Below, in pieces: positions 15,379 through 24,987 of a stretch of 33,187 nucleotides of DNA. The DNA comes from an uncultured Prevotellaceae bacterium (GTDB lineage Bacteria; Bacteroidota; Bacteroidia; Bacteroidales; Bacteroidaceae). The notes under the pieces are model-generated. The model was not told where the DNA came from. It saw only the letters and a program-made list of their open reading frames with translations, and ran no database searches. The DNA is taken from positions 1 through 33,187 of the forward strand of contig CAMKEM010000032.1 in assembly GCA_946411565.1 (NCBI GenBank), read 5' to 3'. A program made the translations under genes and the position numbers. How positions within the stretch are numbered: position 1 is the first letter of the stretch; every line of letters begins with the position of its first letter.

Positions 15379-16656
15379 TTACTTTCTAACGATTGTCTGA
15401 TCGCGATCAGGACCGATAGAGATGATAGTGATAGGAGTTTCGAGCTCTGTCTCAAGGAACTTGATGTAGTCCTTGAACTGCTGTGGGAACTCGTCCTCGC
15501 TTGTGTACTTGGTCATATCTGTCTGCCATCCTGGGAGTTCGGTGTAGATAGGCTCTATGCCCTTCTCGATGTCATAAGGGAAATCGCGTGTCTCTACACC
15601 GTTCACCTTATAGGCTGTACAAGCCTTGATTGTTGGGAATGTATCAAGAACGTCAGACTTCATCATAATGAGCTTTGTAACACCATTGACCATGATAGAG
15701 TAGCGGAGAGCTACAAGGTCAATCCAACCGCAACGACGCTCACGACCTGTAACGGCACCATACTCATGACCGATGTCACGCATCTTCTTGCCTGTCTCGT
15801 CAAAGAGCTCTGTTGGGAACGGACCTGCACCAACACGTGTGCAGTAAGCCTTCATGATACCGAACACCTCGCCAATCTTGTTAGGACCGATACCGAGACC
15901 TGTGCAAGCTCCTGCGCAGATGGTGTTTGAAGATGTTACGAATGGATAAGAACCGAAATCAACGTCGAGCATTGTGCCCTGAGCACCCTCTGCGAGCATT
16001 GACTTACCAGACTTGAGGATCTTACCAACCTCATGCTCTGAGTCAACGATCTGGAACTGCTTGAGGTATTCGATACCTTCCATCCATACCTTCTCTGTCT
16101 CTGCAAGTGTAGCCTCGTCATACTTGAAGCCAAGTGCGTTGAGAAGCATGATGTGACGAGCCTTGCGAGCTGCATACTTCTCTTCGAAACCGTCGAGGAT
16201 ATCACCTACACGAAGACCGTCGCGTGATGTCTTGTCGGTATATGTAGGACCGATGCCCTTGCCTGTGGTACCAACCTTGTTCTTACCCTTGAGAGACTCA
16301 TAGGCAGCATCAAGAAGTCGGTGTGTTGGCATGATGAGGTGAGCTTTCTTTGAGATATGAAGACGCTCCTTGAGTGAATGACCGCTCTTCTCAAGATCCT
16401 TTGCCTCTCCCATGAAGAGGTCTGGAGCAAGAACAACACCATTACCGATGATATTTACCTTACCACCCTGGAAGATACCAGAAGGGATAGAGCGGAGGAC
16501 GTATTTCTGTCCTTCGAACTCGAGGGTGTGACCTGCGTTAGGACCACCCTGGAAGCGTGCTACTACATCATACTTAGGGGTCAGTACATCGACCACCTTT
16601 CCTTTACCTTCATCGCCCCACTGCAAACCGAGCAGGACATCTACTTTACCGTTCAT
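15379..16656 (-). CDS. purA: Adenylosuccinate synthetase
   Basis: Joins IMP and aspartate with GTP hydrolysis, the first step from IMP to AMP. The 425-residue length is normal. Residues 11-20 hold the GTP-binding loop LQWGDEGKGK, GPNAGHT follows near residue 39, and later come VGTTGKGIGPTY and the GTGRERR-type loop (VTGRERRCGWIDL), and FPTELFDETG. It starts 36 bp after the fcl stop, with an AT-rich leader of TATAAAG repeats, so it is probably co-transcribed with the GDP-fucose genes. Confidence 0.97.
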   Translation of the reverse strand: MNGKVDVLLGLQWGDEGKGKVVDVLTPKYDVVARFQGGPNAGHTLEFEGQKYVLRSIPSGIFQGGKVNIIGNGVVLAPDLFMGEAKDLEKSGHSLKERLHISKKAHLIMPTHRLLDAAYESLKGKNKVGTTGKGIGPTYTDKTSRDGLRVGDILDGFEEKYAARKARHIMLLNALGFKYDEATLAETEKVWMEGIEYLKQFQIVDSEHEVGKILKSGKSMLAEGAQGTMLDVDFGSYPFVTSSNTICAGACTGLGIGPNKIGEVFGIMKAYCTRVGAGPFPTELFDETGKKMRDIGHEYGAVTGRERRCGWIDLVALRYSIMVNGVTKLIMMKSDVLDTFPTIKACTAYKVNGVETRDFPYDIEKGIEPIYTELPGWQTDMTKYTSEDEFPQQFKDYIKFLETELETPITIISIGPDRDQTIVRK

Positions 16657-16692
16657 TTTTTATTTATTTCTTTATACTTTATACTTTACTCT

Positions 16693-17901
16693 TTATTTCT
16701 TAAGAGAAGACTTGTACCAATCGAAGAGCTTCTGAACGCCATCCTCGATTTCAACCTTGTGAGTCCAACCAAGTGAGTGGAGCTTGCTGACATCAATGAG
16801 CTTACGCATTGTGCCGTCTGGCTTGTTAGAGTCGAAGATAACCTCACCCTTGAAGTCAACAGCCTTGACAACGAGTTCTGAAAGCTCACGGATTGTGAGT
16901 TCTTTGCCTGTACCAACGTTGATGTGGCAGTTGCGGATCTCGCCAAGTGATGGGATAGCACCACCACGACCTGTTGAGTGGTTACGGTCAACAACACCAT
17001 CAGCCTTTACACCATAGTGTACGCTTGAGTATTTCTCGATGCCAATGATATCCTTGAAGTCAACGTTGAGAAGTACGTGAACTGATGCGTCAGCCATATC
17101 CTCAGACCAAAGGAACTCACGGAGAGGCTTACCTGTTCCCCAGAGTGTAACCTTATTGTTCTCGATGCCGTAGAATGCAAGAACCTTGAGGATAAGAGCC
17201 TCGTCTGAGTTGCCGTCGATTACATAACGTACGGTCTCACCATTCTCTTTTATATTAGCACCTACAGGACGGATGCTGAGGTCAGCACGGATAGAAGTCC
17301 AGTCACCGTCATGAATGAGCTTAGCGAGATATACCTTACGCATCATGGCTGGCATAACGTGTGAGTTCTCGAGGTGGAAGTTATCGTTAGGACCATAGAG
17401 GTTTGTTGGCATAACTGCGATGTAGTTGGTGCCGTATTGCAAGTTGTATGACTCGCACATCTTGAGTCCTGCTATTTTTGCGATCGCATATTCCTCGTTG
17501 GTATATTCAAGCTCTGATGTGAGGAGACAATCCTCCTTCATTGGCTGTGGAGCATTCTTTGGATAGATACAGGTAGAACCTAAGAATAAGAGTTTCTTAA
17601 CACCATGAGCATAAGCCTCGCTGATAACGTTGCACTGAATCTTCATGTTCATCATCATGAAGTCGGCACGATAGAGTGAGTTTGCCATGATACCGCCAAC
17701 GAATGCAGCTGCAAGTACAACTGCATCTGGCTGTTCCTCATCAAAGAACTTCTTTACTGCATACTGGTCTGTGAGATCCAGTTCCTTATGTGAACGACCA
17801 ACAAGGTTCTCGTAGCCACGAGCCTTGAGGTTGTTCCAGATAGCAGATCCCACGAGACCGTGGTGACCTGCTACATATATTTTACTACTTTTATCTAACA
17901 C
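16693..17901 (-). CDS. fcl: GDP-L-fucose synthase
   Basis: Epimerises and reduces GDP-4-keto-6-deoxymannose to GDP-L-fucose using NADPH. It is a short-chain dehydrogenase/reductase fold of 402 residues with nucleotide-binding AGHHGLVGSAI (11-21), LGSTCIYP with the conserved S/C pair near 109-111 and catalytic Y138xxxK142. It is about 80 residues longer than E. coli Fcl. Extra segments lie at about 190-235 (DWTSIRADLSIRPVGANIKE) and about 285-325 (SSVHYGVKADGVVDRNHSTG), which look like Bacteroidota-type insertions. The start is GTG at 17901: a TAA lies in frame 9 codons or fewer upstream and no ATG fits. The gene lies 85 bp after gmd with two AT-rich repeats between. Confidence 0.95.
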   Translation of the reverse strand: MLDKSSKIYVAGHHGLVGSAIWNNLKARGYENLVGRSHKELDLTDQYAVKKFFDEEQPDAVVLAAAFVGGIMANSLYRADFMMMNMKIQCNVISEAYAHGVKKLLFLGSTCIYPKNAPQPMKEDCLLTSELEYTNEEYAIAKIAGLKMCESYNLQYGTNYIAVMPTNLYGPNDNFHLENSHVMPAMMRKVYLAKLIHDGDWTSIRADLSIRPVGANIKENGETVRYVIDGNSDEALILKVLAFYGIENNKVTLWGTGKPLREFLWSEDMADASVHVLLNVDFKDIIGIEKYSSVHYGVKADGVVDRNHSTGRGGAIPSLGEIRNCHINVGTGKELTIRELSELVVKAVDFKGEVIFDSNKPDGTMRKLIDVSKLHSLGWTHKVEIEDGVQKLFDWYKSSLKK

Positions 17902-17902
17902 G

Positions 17903-17942
17903 ATTGATAATTAATAATTAACAATTAAAAATTAACGTGCCT
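17903..17942. repeat. AT-rich leader repeat (family 3), before fcl
   Basis: TTGATAATTAATAATTAACA and AAAAATTAACGTGCC, nearly the same words as at 13674-13717. It starts 2 bases before the GTG start of fcl. Confidence 0.65.
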
Positions 17943-17961
17943 TACTTTATGTTGAAGACAA

Positions 17962-17990
17962 GTAATTAGTAATTTGTTATTCGTAATTAC
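17962..17990. repeat. AT-rich palindromic repeat (family 4) supplying the gmd stop codon
   Basis: GTAATTAGTAATTTGTTATT and CGTAATTAC resembles the arm at 12642-12668. On the minus strand the TAA stop of gmd (17989-17987) is part of the repeat. Confidence 0.55.
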
Positions 17991-19099
17991 TTAACGATAC
18001 CCTTTTCAAGATACTCTGCAAGGTTAGTGCGAACCTCTGCAGCTACAGAGTCAGCCTTTACCTTTGCCATATCGTGCTGAACCATAATCTCAACGAGCTG
18101 CTCGAAACTTGTTGTCTGTGGATTCCAACCGAGTTCCTTCTTTGCCTTTGTTGGATCACCCCAGAGGTTTACAACGTCTGTTGGACGATAGAAGTCCTCT
18201 GAAACCTCAACGAGTGTCTTGCCGATAAGTTCCTTAGGACCATCAACGCAGATACCCTTCTCGTTAATGTCCTTACCCTCGAATTTAAGCTCGATGCCAG
18301 CAGCCTTGAATGCTGCGTATGTGAATTCACGAACAGAGTGCTGTACACCTGTTGCGATTACGAAGTCCTCAGGTGTCTCGTGCTGAAGGATAAGCCACAT
18401 ACACTCAACATAGTCCTTTGCATAACCCCAGTCACGGAGTGAGTCGAGGTTGCCGAGGAAAAGCTTGTCCTGCTTGCCCTGTGCGATGCGAGCTGCAGCA
18501 AGAGTAATCTTACGTGTTACGAAAGTCTCACCACGACGCTCAGACTCATGGTTGAAGAGGATACCAGAGCAGCAGAACATATTGTATGCCTCACGGTACT
18601 CCTTGATGATCCAGAAACCATAGAGCTTCGCAACTGCGTATGGAGAATATGGGTGGAATGGAGTCTTCTCATTCTGTGGAACCTCCTCTACCTTACCGTA
18701 AAGCTCTGATGTAGAAGCCTGATAGATACGGCAAGTCTTCTCAAGGTGGTTGGTACGAACAGCCTCAAGAATGCGGAGTACGCCTACTGCATCAACGTCA
18801 GCTGTGAACTCAGGAGCATCGAATGACACCTGTACGTGTGACTGTGCTGCAAGGTTGTAGATTTCTGTAGGCTGTACCTTACCAACGAGCTTAACGAGTG
18901 ACATTGAGTCGCCCATGTCTGCATAATGAAGGTGGAAATTTGGTGTACCCTCAAGATGTGCGATGCGCTCGCGGAAATCTACTGAAGAACGACGGATAAT
19001 ACCGTGAACCTCATAACCCTTAGCAAGCAGGAACTCTGAGAGGTATGAACCATCCTGACCTGTAACACCTGTAATCAATGCAATGTTTTTCTTTCCCAT
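17987..19099 (-). CDS. gmd: GDP-mannose 4,6-dehydratase
   Basis: Converts GDP-D-mannose to GDP-4-keto-6-deoxy-D-mannose, the step before Fcl. The 370-residue SDR protein has the NADP-binding loop [11 protein letters not shown] (10-20), the arginine-rich [22 protein letters not shown] with the catalytic T/S-E at about 130-133 and Y154xxxK158 in [10 protein letters not shown]. The [19 protein letters not shown] region (near 180-198) matches the GDP-sugar binding region. It is 42 bp after manC and upstream of fcl, forming a GDP-fucose operon. The last codons run into an AT-rich repeat. Confidence 0.97.
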   Translation of the reverse strand: MGKKNIALITGVTGQDGSYLSEFLLAKGYEVHGIIRRSSVDFRERIAHLEGTPNFHLHYADMGDSMSLVKLVGKVQPTEIYNLAAQSHVQVSFDAPEFTADVDAVGVLRILEAVRTNHLEKTCRIYQASTSELYGKVEEVPQNEKTPFHPYSPYAVAKLYGFWIIKEYREAYNMFCCSGILFNHESERRGETFVTRKITLAAARIAQGKQDKLFLGNLDSLRDWGYAKDYVECMWLILQHETPEDFVIATGVQHSVREFTYAAFKAAGIELKFEGKDINEKGICVDGPKELIGKTLVEVSEDFYRPTDVVNLWGDPTKAKKELGWNPQTTSFEQLVEIMVQHDMAKVKADSVAAEVRTNLAEYLEKGIVK

Positions 19100-19141
19100 T
19101 TTCGTTTTATAAGTTTTTAAGATTTAATTCTTGATTATGAT

Positions 19142-20203
19142 TTACTTTGAGAATTCTTTGATTCTCTGTTCGTCTGCGAGTTTGCAAATAAGGAGACGAC
19201 CATCTCTTTCTGCTACGATATAGCCATTAAGACCTTGAATCGCAACCTGCTTTGCACCTTCTACGTTTACGATGCAGTTGCTTGACTCAAAGAGTTTAAC
19301 ATTAGAACTGATGATAGCGTTTCCATCCTCATCTTTCTTAGAGAGTGTCTGAAGTGAGCCCCATGTTCCGAGGTCGCTCCAACCGAAGTCTGCAGGGAAT
19401 ACAAAGATCTCCTCGGCTTTTTCGAGGATGGCATAGTCAACACTAATATTCTCGCACTCAGGATATTTCTCATCAACAACTTTCTGCTCTTCTGGAGTTC
19501 CCATAACAGGGATGATATTCTCAAATGTAGCAGCGATAAGTGGCTGATACATACGGAATGCGTTTACGATGGTGCGCACGTTCCAGATAAAGATACCTGC
19601 ATTCCAGAAATAATAGTTGTGTGAAATATATTCCTTGGCAGTTTCGAGATTTGGCTTCTCGCGGAAAGAATCAACGCGGAAAATCTCTTTGTTGCGGAGG
19701 CTCTGCTGAGAGAGGTCTGCCTGTATATAGCCATAACCTGTCTCAGGACGGGTTGGCTTCATACCAAGTGTAATGATAGCATCAGTCTCACTTGCAAAGT
19801 TGAGAGTGCTTGAGATGACGCGCTGGAACTCTGCAACGTTCATTACTACATGGTCACTTGGAGTAACTACGATATTGGCATTTGGATCCTGTACCTTTAT
19901 TCTCCAGCTTACGTAAGCGATACATGGAGCTGTGTTTCTACGGCATGGCTCACTAAGGATATTACCACGAGGAATCTCAGGCAACTGTTCTGCAACAGTC
20001 TCTACGTATGCGGCATTGGTTACTACCCACACATTCTCTGCAGGACAAACGCCCTTGAAGCGGTCGTAAGTAAGCTGCATGAGAGAGCGTCCCACGCCGA
20101 GTACATCGATAAACTGCTTTGGCTTGTCCTCGGTACTCATAGGCCAGAAGCGGCTTCCAACGCCACCTGCCATAATTACAAGATGATTATGATTCTCTGC
20201 CAT
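19142..20203 (-). CDS. manC: Mannose-1-phosphate guanylyltransferase (single domain)
   Basis: Makes GDP-mannose from mannose-1-phosphate and GTP, feeding gmd and fcl. The 353-residue protein starts with the nucleotidyltransferase signature IMAGGVGSRFWPMS (10-23), followed by KPKQF, and has VTPSDHVV and FREKPN blocks. It has the catalytic domain only, without the C-terminal phosphomannose isomerase half of the bifunctional type. The gene is 81 bp after the acidic protein gene and 42 bp before gmd. No clear promoter is seen in the 81-bp gap, so it may be carried by a longer transcript starting further upstream. Confidence 0.94.
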   Translation of the reverse strand: MAENHNHLVIMAGGVGSRFWPMSTEDKPKQFIDVLGVGRSLMQLTYDRFKGVCPAENVWVVTNAAYVETVAEQLPEIPRGNILSEPCRRNTAPCIAYVSWRIKVQDPNANIVVTPSDHVVMNVAEFQRVISSTLNFASETDAIITLGMKPTRPETGYGYIQADLSQQSLRNKEIFRVDSFREKPNLETAKEYISHNYYFWNAGIFIWNVRTIVNAFRMYQPLIAATFENIIPVMGTPEEQKVVDEKYPECENISVDYAILEKAEEIFVFPADFGWSDLGTWGSLQTLSKKDEDGNAIISSNVKLFESSNCIVNVEGAKQVAIQGLNGYIVAERDGRLLICKLADEQRIKEFSK

Positions 20204-20284
20204 AATGTTTGTAATCGGTTTTCTCTTTTAATCTATTTTCTTTTATTTGTAATTTCTTGATTATTTTGTACGCACTACATAAAA

Positions 20285-20725
20285 TCAGTCTTCCATAAGG
20301 TGTTTCATGAAGTCGTCAAGATCTTTCTCTAGATTTTCCATGAAAGCTCCACCTATTATAATAGTGTCGTCGGTATCTGCGATAAACAGCTCATCAATGT
20401 GTTCGCCTGTTTCTGTCTCAAGCACGAAACTGTAAGGCATTATTATTCCCATTGATGATCCGAAGCCATCTTTGAGCAATAGTTGTCGGAGAACCTTGGC
20501 TGCTTTTTGATAGAACAGTTCTTCGTCCTCCTGATTGTCAATCCATTCGTCAACAACAATGCGAGTGATTTCTTGCTCGTCATCATTAAATACCATGACG
20601 TCACCCGTTTCTTGATTGATACGGATGTGGATGTCTGTCATCACGGTTGGTTCTTCCACCTGTGGGAATTTCTGCGACACCTTATTAAGCATTCGCGAAA
20701 GTTGTGACTGAATTTTTTCTGACAT
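20285..20725 (-). CDS. Conserved-looking acidic protein of unknown function
   Basis: A 146-residue soluble protein, rich in Asp and Glu especially after residue 100 (IADTDDTIIIGGAFMENLEK), with no signal peptide or membrane segment. I do not recognise a domain. Two beta-rich stretches (DIHIRINQETGDVMVFNDDE, and IMPYSFVLETETG) and a helical middle (ELFYQKAAKVLRQLLL) can be seen. It lies 40 bp after the ABC ATPase gene, in the same run as secA and manC, so it is real by coding context. A role cannot be assigned. Confidence 0.7.
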   Translation of the reverse strand: MSEKIQSQLSRMLNKVSQKFPQVEEPTVMTDIHIRINQETGDVMVFNDDEQEITRIVVDEWIDNQEDEELFYQKAAKVLRQLLLKDGFGSSMGIIMPYSFVLETETGEHIDELFIADTDDTIIIGGAFMENLEKDLDDFMKHLMED

Positions 20726-20765
20726 GACAATTTTTTAATTCTTTAAACTTTATTCTTTCAACTAT

Positions 20766-21479
20766 CTAACTAAAGTACTCATCCAACTGCTTATTGGCAG
20801 CACCATCGCTATTGTCTATGAAGGATAGAATCTTTCCTTTTTCCATTAGAGCCACATGAGAGGATATATCTACTGTATGGTTCAGATTGTGACTGGATAT
20901 CAGAAGCGTGGCACCTGTTTCCTCATGATAGTCAATCAAGAGTTTCTTGAGCTTGTTCTGGCTCGAAGGATCAAGGAAGTTGAAAGGTTCATCCAATATG
21001 ACTATCTTTGGGTGCGCAAGTAGTGCTGATATTATGCCAACCTTTTGTCTGTTTCCTGCGGACAGGTCACGAATCAGTTTTCCTGCTCCCATTATCTCGT
21101 CCGTAAGGAAATCAGCATATTTCTCTACTGTAGCCTTTACGGTTTCCTCTGGAATCTCGTTTACCTTACCAACAAAGATAAAATACTCTTCTGGTGAAAG
21201 GAAGTCTATGAGAAATCCTTCATTAACGTATGCTCCAACAAAATGTTTCCATTCCTCGCATTTGGCTGGATTCATAAGTTCGCTTTCTTCTGACTGACTT
21301 AAAACAACCTCTCCATCAGTCGCTTTTATGAGGTCGAGAATAAGTCTGAAAAGGGTTGTCTTACCAGCACCATTGTTCCCGACGAGACCTAAAATGGTCC
21401 CATCGGGAATAATAAGTTCTGGAATATCTACGGCTCTTTGCTCTCCGTAGTCCTTTGTCAGATTGGTCGCTCTAATCAT
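20766..21479 (-). CDS. ABC transporter ATP-binding protein
   Basis: A 237-residue ABC ATPase with Walker A GNNGAGKT (34-41), the signature LSAGNRQKV (near 138-146), Walker B KIVILDEP and the switch His in ISSHNLNH. The pattern is that of a single ATPase of an exporter or a resistance/lipid-type system, with a tail KQLDEYFS. No permease gene lies next to it; the next upstream gene is secA, whose stop is 3 bases from this start, so the two are almost certainly co-transcribed. The partner membrane protein would have to be encoded elsewhere, so the substrate is open. Confidence 0.9.
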   Translation of the reverse strand: MIRATNLTKDYGEQRAVDIPELIIPDGTILGLVGNNGAGKTTLFRLILDLIKATDGEVVLSQSEESELMNPAKCEEWKHFVGAYVNEGFLIDFLSPEEYFIFVGKVNEIPEETVKATVEKYADFLTDEIMGAGKLIRDLSAGNRQKVGIISALLAHPKIVILDEPFNFLDPSSQNKLKKLLIDYHEETGATLLISSHNLNHTVDISSHVALMEKGKILSFIDNSDGAANKQLDEYFS

Positions 21480-21482
21480 AAA

Positions 21483-24400
21483 TTAGATGTTCTTTCCGTG
21501 ACAATTCTTGAACTTCAGACCTGAACCACATGGACATGGATCATTAGGACGAGGCATCTTATCCTTTACGATAGGAGTACGAGGCTGCTGTCCTGCTGAT
21601 GGATCGTTATATTGTGGACGATCCTCATCCTGCATAGGAGAACCATCGCCCTGAAGCTCATCGTGCTGGGTTGTGAGCTTTGGCTGTTCTGGCTTTGGTT
21701 CCTCTGCTGGTGCTTCATGCATCATTTCTGCAGGGATGTCAGGCTGCTGCTGATGAATGCGAGCACGGGTGAGAGTCATTGAGATTGTATCGTGCATCTG
21801 GTTGATCATATTGTCCCAGAGTTTCACACTCTCAAGCTTGAAGATGAGAAGTGGATCCTTCTGCTCGTAGCTTGCATTCTGTACAGAGTGACGAAGCTCA
21901 TCCAACTGACGGAGATTTTCCTTCCAGTTATCGTCGATAGTACGGAGCATGATCATCTTCTCGAACTGCTTGATGATATCCTTACCCTCAGACTTATAGA
22001 GTTCTTGAAGGTCAAATGTCATATTGTAAATCAGACGACCATCTGTAATAGGAATTGCAATACGCTGAAACTCGTGTCCGTGGTTCTCTGCAATATCCTT
22101 GATTACAGGCCATGCCATATTCTGAATTCGCTCTGTACGAGTCTTGAACTCTGTCATTACTGCCTGGAATGCCTTTTCCTCAAGTTGCTCCTTACCTACG
22201 GTTACGAATTCTTCTTCTGTGAATGGGCATTCCATAGCAAATACCTTGAGGAACTGTTCCTTGCTTCCAGCAAAGTCGTTGTTCTTCAGGATAGATGTTA
22301 CACGATCCCAAAGCAGGTTTGTGATATCCATTCCGATACGTTCTCCCATGAGGGCGTGACGACGACGCTCATAGATAACGGTACGCTGTTTGTTCATAAC
22401 GTCATCATACTCAAGCAGACGCTTACGGATACCGAAGTTGTTCTCCTCAACCTTCTTCTGGGCACGCTCGATGCTCTTTGAGATAAGTGGGCTTTCGATT
22501 CTTTCACCCTCCTCGAAACCGAGACGGTCCATAACCTTTGCGATACGCTCAGAAGCGAACAGGCGCATCAGCTTATCCTCGAGAGATACATAGAATACTG
22601 ATGAACCAGGATCACCCTGACGACCTGCACGACCACGAAGCTGACGGTCAACACGACGGCTCTCATGACGCTCTGTACCGATGATAGCAAGACCACCAGC
22701 TGCCTTTACCTCTGGAGAAAGCTTGATATCAGTACCACGACCTGCCATGTTGGTAGCGATTGTAACGGCACCAAGACCATTAACCGACTTACCTGCCTCT
22801 GCAACAATCAGAGACTCGCGCGCGTGTTCCTTAGCATTAAGTACGTTGTGAGGAATGTTCCTCATCTTCAGCATTCGGCTGATAAGCTCAGAAATCTCAA
22901 CCGATGTTGTGCCAACGAGAACAGGACGACCTGCATTTCTCATTGCCTCGATTTCCTCGATAACGGCTGTATATTTCTCACGTGCTGTCTTATACACGCG
23001 GTCATCCATATCGTTACGCAGAACCTTGCGGTTTGTTGGAATCTCTACAACGTCGAGTTTGTAGATGTCCCAGAACTCTCCAGCCTCCGTACTTGCTGTA
23101 CCTGTCATACCTGCGAGCTTGTGGTACATACGGAAATAGTTCTGCAATGTGATAGTTGCGTATGTCTGTGTAGCAGCCTCTACCTTAACGTGCTCCTTTG
23201 CCTCTACTGCCTGATGAAGACCATCACTCCAACGACGACCTTCCATGATACGGCCTGTCTGCTCATCAACAATCTTTACCTGACCATCCATTACGACATA
23301 CTGGTCATCCTTGTTGAACATAGAGTAGGCCTTGAGAAGCTGCTGGATAGTGTGAACACGCTCTGACTGAACGGCATAGTGCTGGAAACACTCATCCTTC
23401 TTCATCAGTCTCTCTTCCTCTGACAGAGATTTGTCTGCTTCGAGAGCTGAAATCTGAGCTGTAATATCTGGAATTACGAAGAGTTCCTTATCGCCAACCT
23501 GACTTGAGAGCCACTCTACACCCTTGTCTGTGAGTTCTGCAGAGTTTGTCTTCTCGTCTGCTACGAAGTACAGAGGCTTGACGCACTCTGGCATACGACG
23601 GTTGTTGTTCTCCATGTAGATCTCTTCCGTCTTAAGCATACCAGACTTGATGCCTTCCTCTGAAAGGAACTTCAGCAATGGACGGTTCTTTGGAAGAGAC
23701 TTGAAAGAACGATACAGAGCAAGGAAGCCTTCATCGAGCTTTTCCTTGTTGTTCGCCTTCTGACCCTCTGCGATGAGAGTCTTTGCGTCTGCGAGATATT
23801 GTGTAGCGAGCTTTCTCTGAACACCAACGAGCTGCTCAACGAGTGGCTGATACTGCTCGAACATCTGCACGTCGCCCTTTGGTACAGGACCAGAAATGAT
23901 GAGTGGGGTACGGGCATCGTCAATCAATACAGAGTCAACCTCATCGACGATAGCGTAGTTGTGACGACGCTGAACGAGATCCTCTGGCTGCATAGCCATG
24001 TTGTCGCGGAGGTAGTCGAAACCGAACTCGTTGTTAGTACCGAATGTGATATCTGCCTGATATGCTCTGCGACGAGCCTCAGAGTTTGGCTGGTGCTTGT
24101 CGATACAATCTACAGAAAGACCGTGGAACATATAGAGTGGTCCCATCCATTCAGAGTCACGCTTTGCGAGGTAGTCGTTCACAGTTACAACGTGAACACC
24201 GTTACCTGTAAGTGCGTTGAGGAATACTGGACATGTACCTACGAGTGTCTTACCCTCACCAGTTGCCATCTCGGCAATCTTACCCTGATGAAGAACGATT
24301 CCACCGAAGAGCTGTACGTCATAGTGAACCATCTCCCACTTGAGATCATTTCCACCTGCTGTCCAATGGTTGTGATAGATAGCCTTGTCGCCATCAATTG

Positions 24401-24842
24401 TCACGAAGTCCTTGCTTGGGTCTGCTGCAAGCTCGCGGTCGAAATCCGTTGCTGTTACGATTGTCTCCTCGTTCTCTGTGAAACGACGTGCTGTATCCTT
24501 AACGATGCTGAATACTACTGGGAAAACCTCGTCAAGAGCAACCTCGTATTTGTCGAGTACTTCCTTGTCGAGTTTGTCAATCTCTGCGAAAATGCTTTCG
24601 CGCTCGTCGATTGGAGTTTCCTCAATCTTTGCCTTCAGTTCCTCGATCTGCTTCTTCAGATCGTTGGCTGAATTCTGTACGTATGACTGTATTTCTTTAG
24701 TTTTAGCACGAAGCTCATCGTTTGAGAGTGCCTGAATAGCTGGATATGCAGCCTTAACTTTCTCTACGAGTGGCTGGATTTTCTTAATGTCACGGCTTGC
24801 CTTGTTGCCGAAAAGTGCTGATATTATTGCGTTGAAATTCAT
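21483..24842 (-). CDS. secA: Preprotein translocase ATPase SecA
   Basis: Drives protein export through SecYEG. The start at ATG 24842 ([12 protein letters not shown]) gives 1119 residues; an earlier ATG at 24887 overlaps the promoter and is rejected. Walker A is ATGEGKT with GEGKT at 195-199. In E. coli SecA this lies near residue 105, so about 90 extra residues precede it. They contain a Lys/Glu-rich coiled coil ([16 protein letters not shown], residues about 60-100). The Walker B region reads [17 protein letters not shown] and [13 protein letters not shown] is the conserved nucleotide-binding motif. The C-terminus has Pro/Glu-rich linker and the zinc-binding tail [14 protein letters not shown]. 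The long insertions are usual for Bacteroidota. Confidence 0.98.
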   Translation of the reverse strand: MNFNAIISALFGNKASRDIKKIQPLVEKVKAAYPAIQALSNDELRAKTKEIQSYVQNSANDLKKQIEELKAKIEETPIDERESIFAEIDKLDKEVLDKYEVALDEVFPVVFSIVKDTARRFTENEETIVTATDFDRELAADPSKDFVTIDGDKAIYHNHWTAGGNDLKWEMVHYDVQLFGGIVLHQGKIAEMATGEGKTLVGTCPVFLNALTGNGVHVVTVNDYLAKRDSEWMGPLYMFHGLSVDCIDKHQPNSEARRRAYQADITFGTNNEFGFDYLRDNMAMQPEDLVQRRHNYAIVDEVDSVLIDDARTPLIISGPVPKGDVQMFEQYQPLVEQLVGVQRKLATQYLADAKTLIAEGQKANNKEKLDEGFLALYRSFKSLPKNRPLLKFLSEEGIKSGMLKTEEIYMENNNRRMPECVKPLYFVADEKTNSAELTDKGVEWLSSQVGDKELFVIPDITAQISALEADKSLSEEERLMKKDECFQHYAVQSERVHTIQQLLKAYSMFNKDDQYVVMDGQVKIVDEQTGRIMEGRRWSDGLHQAVEAKEHVKVEAATQTYATITLQNYFRMYHKLAGMTGTASTEAGEFWDIYKLDVVEIPTNRKVLRNDMDDRVYKTAREKYTAVIEEIEAMRNAGRPVLVGTTSVEISELISRMLKMRNIPHNVLNAKEHARESLIVAEAGKSVNGLGAVTIATNMAGRGTDIKLSPEVKAAGGLAIIGTERHESRRVDRQLRGRAGRQGDPGSSVFYVSLEDKLMRLFASERIAKVMDRLGFEEGERIESPLISKSIERAQKKVEENNFGIRKRLLEYDDVMNKQRTVIYERRRHALMGERIGMDITNLLWDRVTSILKNNDFAGSKEQFLKVFAMECPFTEEEFVTVGKEQLEEKAFQAVMTEFKTRTERIQNMAWPVIKDIAENHGHEFQRIAIPITDGRLIYNMTFDLQELYKSEGKDIIKQFEKMIMLRTIDDNWKENLRQLDELRHSVQNASYEQKDPLLIFKLESVKLWDNMINQMHDTISMTLTRARIHQQQPDIPAEMMHEAPAEEPKPEQPKLTTQHDELQGDGSPMQDEDRPQYNDPSAGQQPRTPIVKDKMPRPNDPCPCGSGLKFKNCHGKNI

Positions 24843-24884
24843 ATCTGGTTTTGATGTATTCTTTTTAGAAACACAATTTGACTG

Positions 24885-24892
24885 CAAAAATA
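24885..24892 (-). promoter_or_regulatory. -7 box of secA
   Basis: Minus strand TATTTTTG, 42 bp before the secA ATG. The TTTG nearest upstream is 12 bp away, not 19, so the -33 element is unclear. Confidence 0.45.
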
Positions 24893-24987
24893 ATATTTTT
24901 TTTTCAAATATGCGAATAAAATTGTGATTATTTGACGAAACGGTATGTATTTATTACATAAACCTTGAAAAGTAGGCCGTATTTGGC

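Noticed and set aside
16657..16692. Riboswitch before purA
   Set aside because: The gap is only 36 bases of TATAAAG-type sequence with no room for an aptamer.
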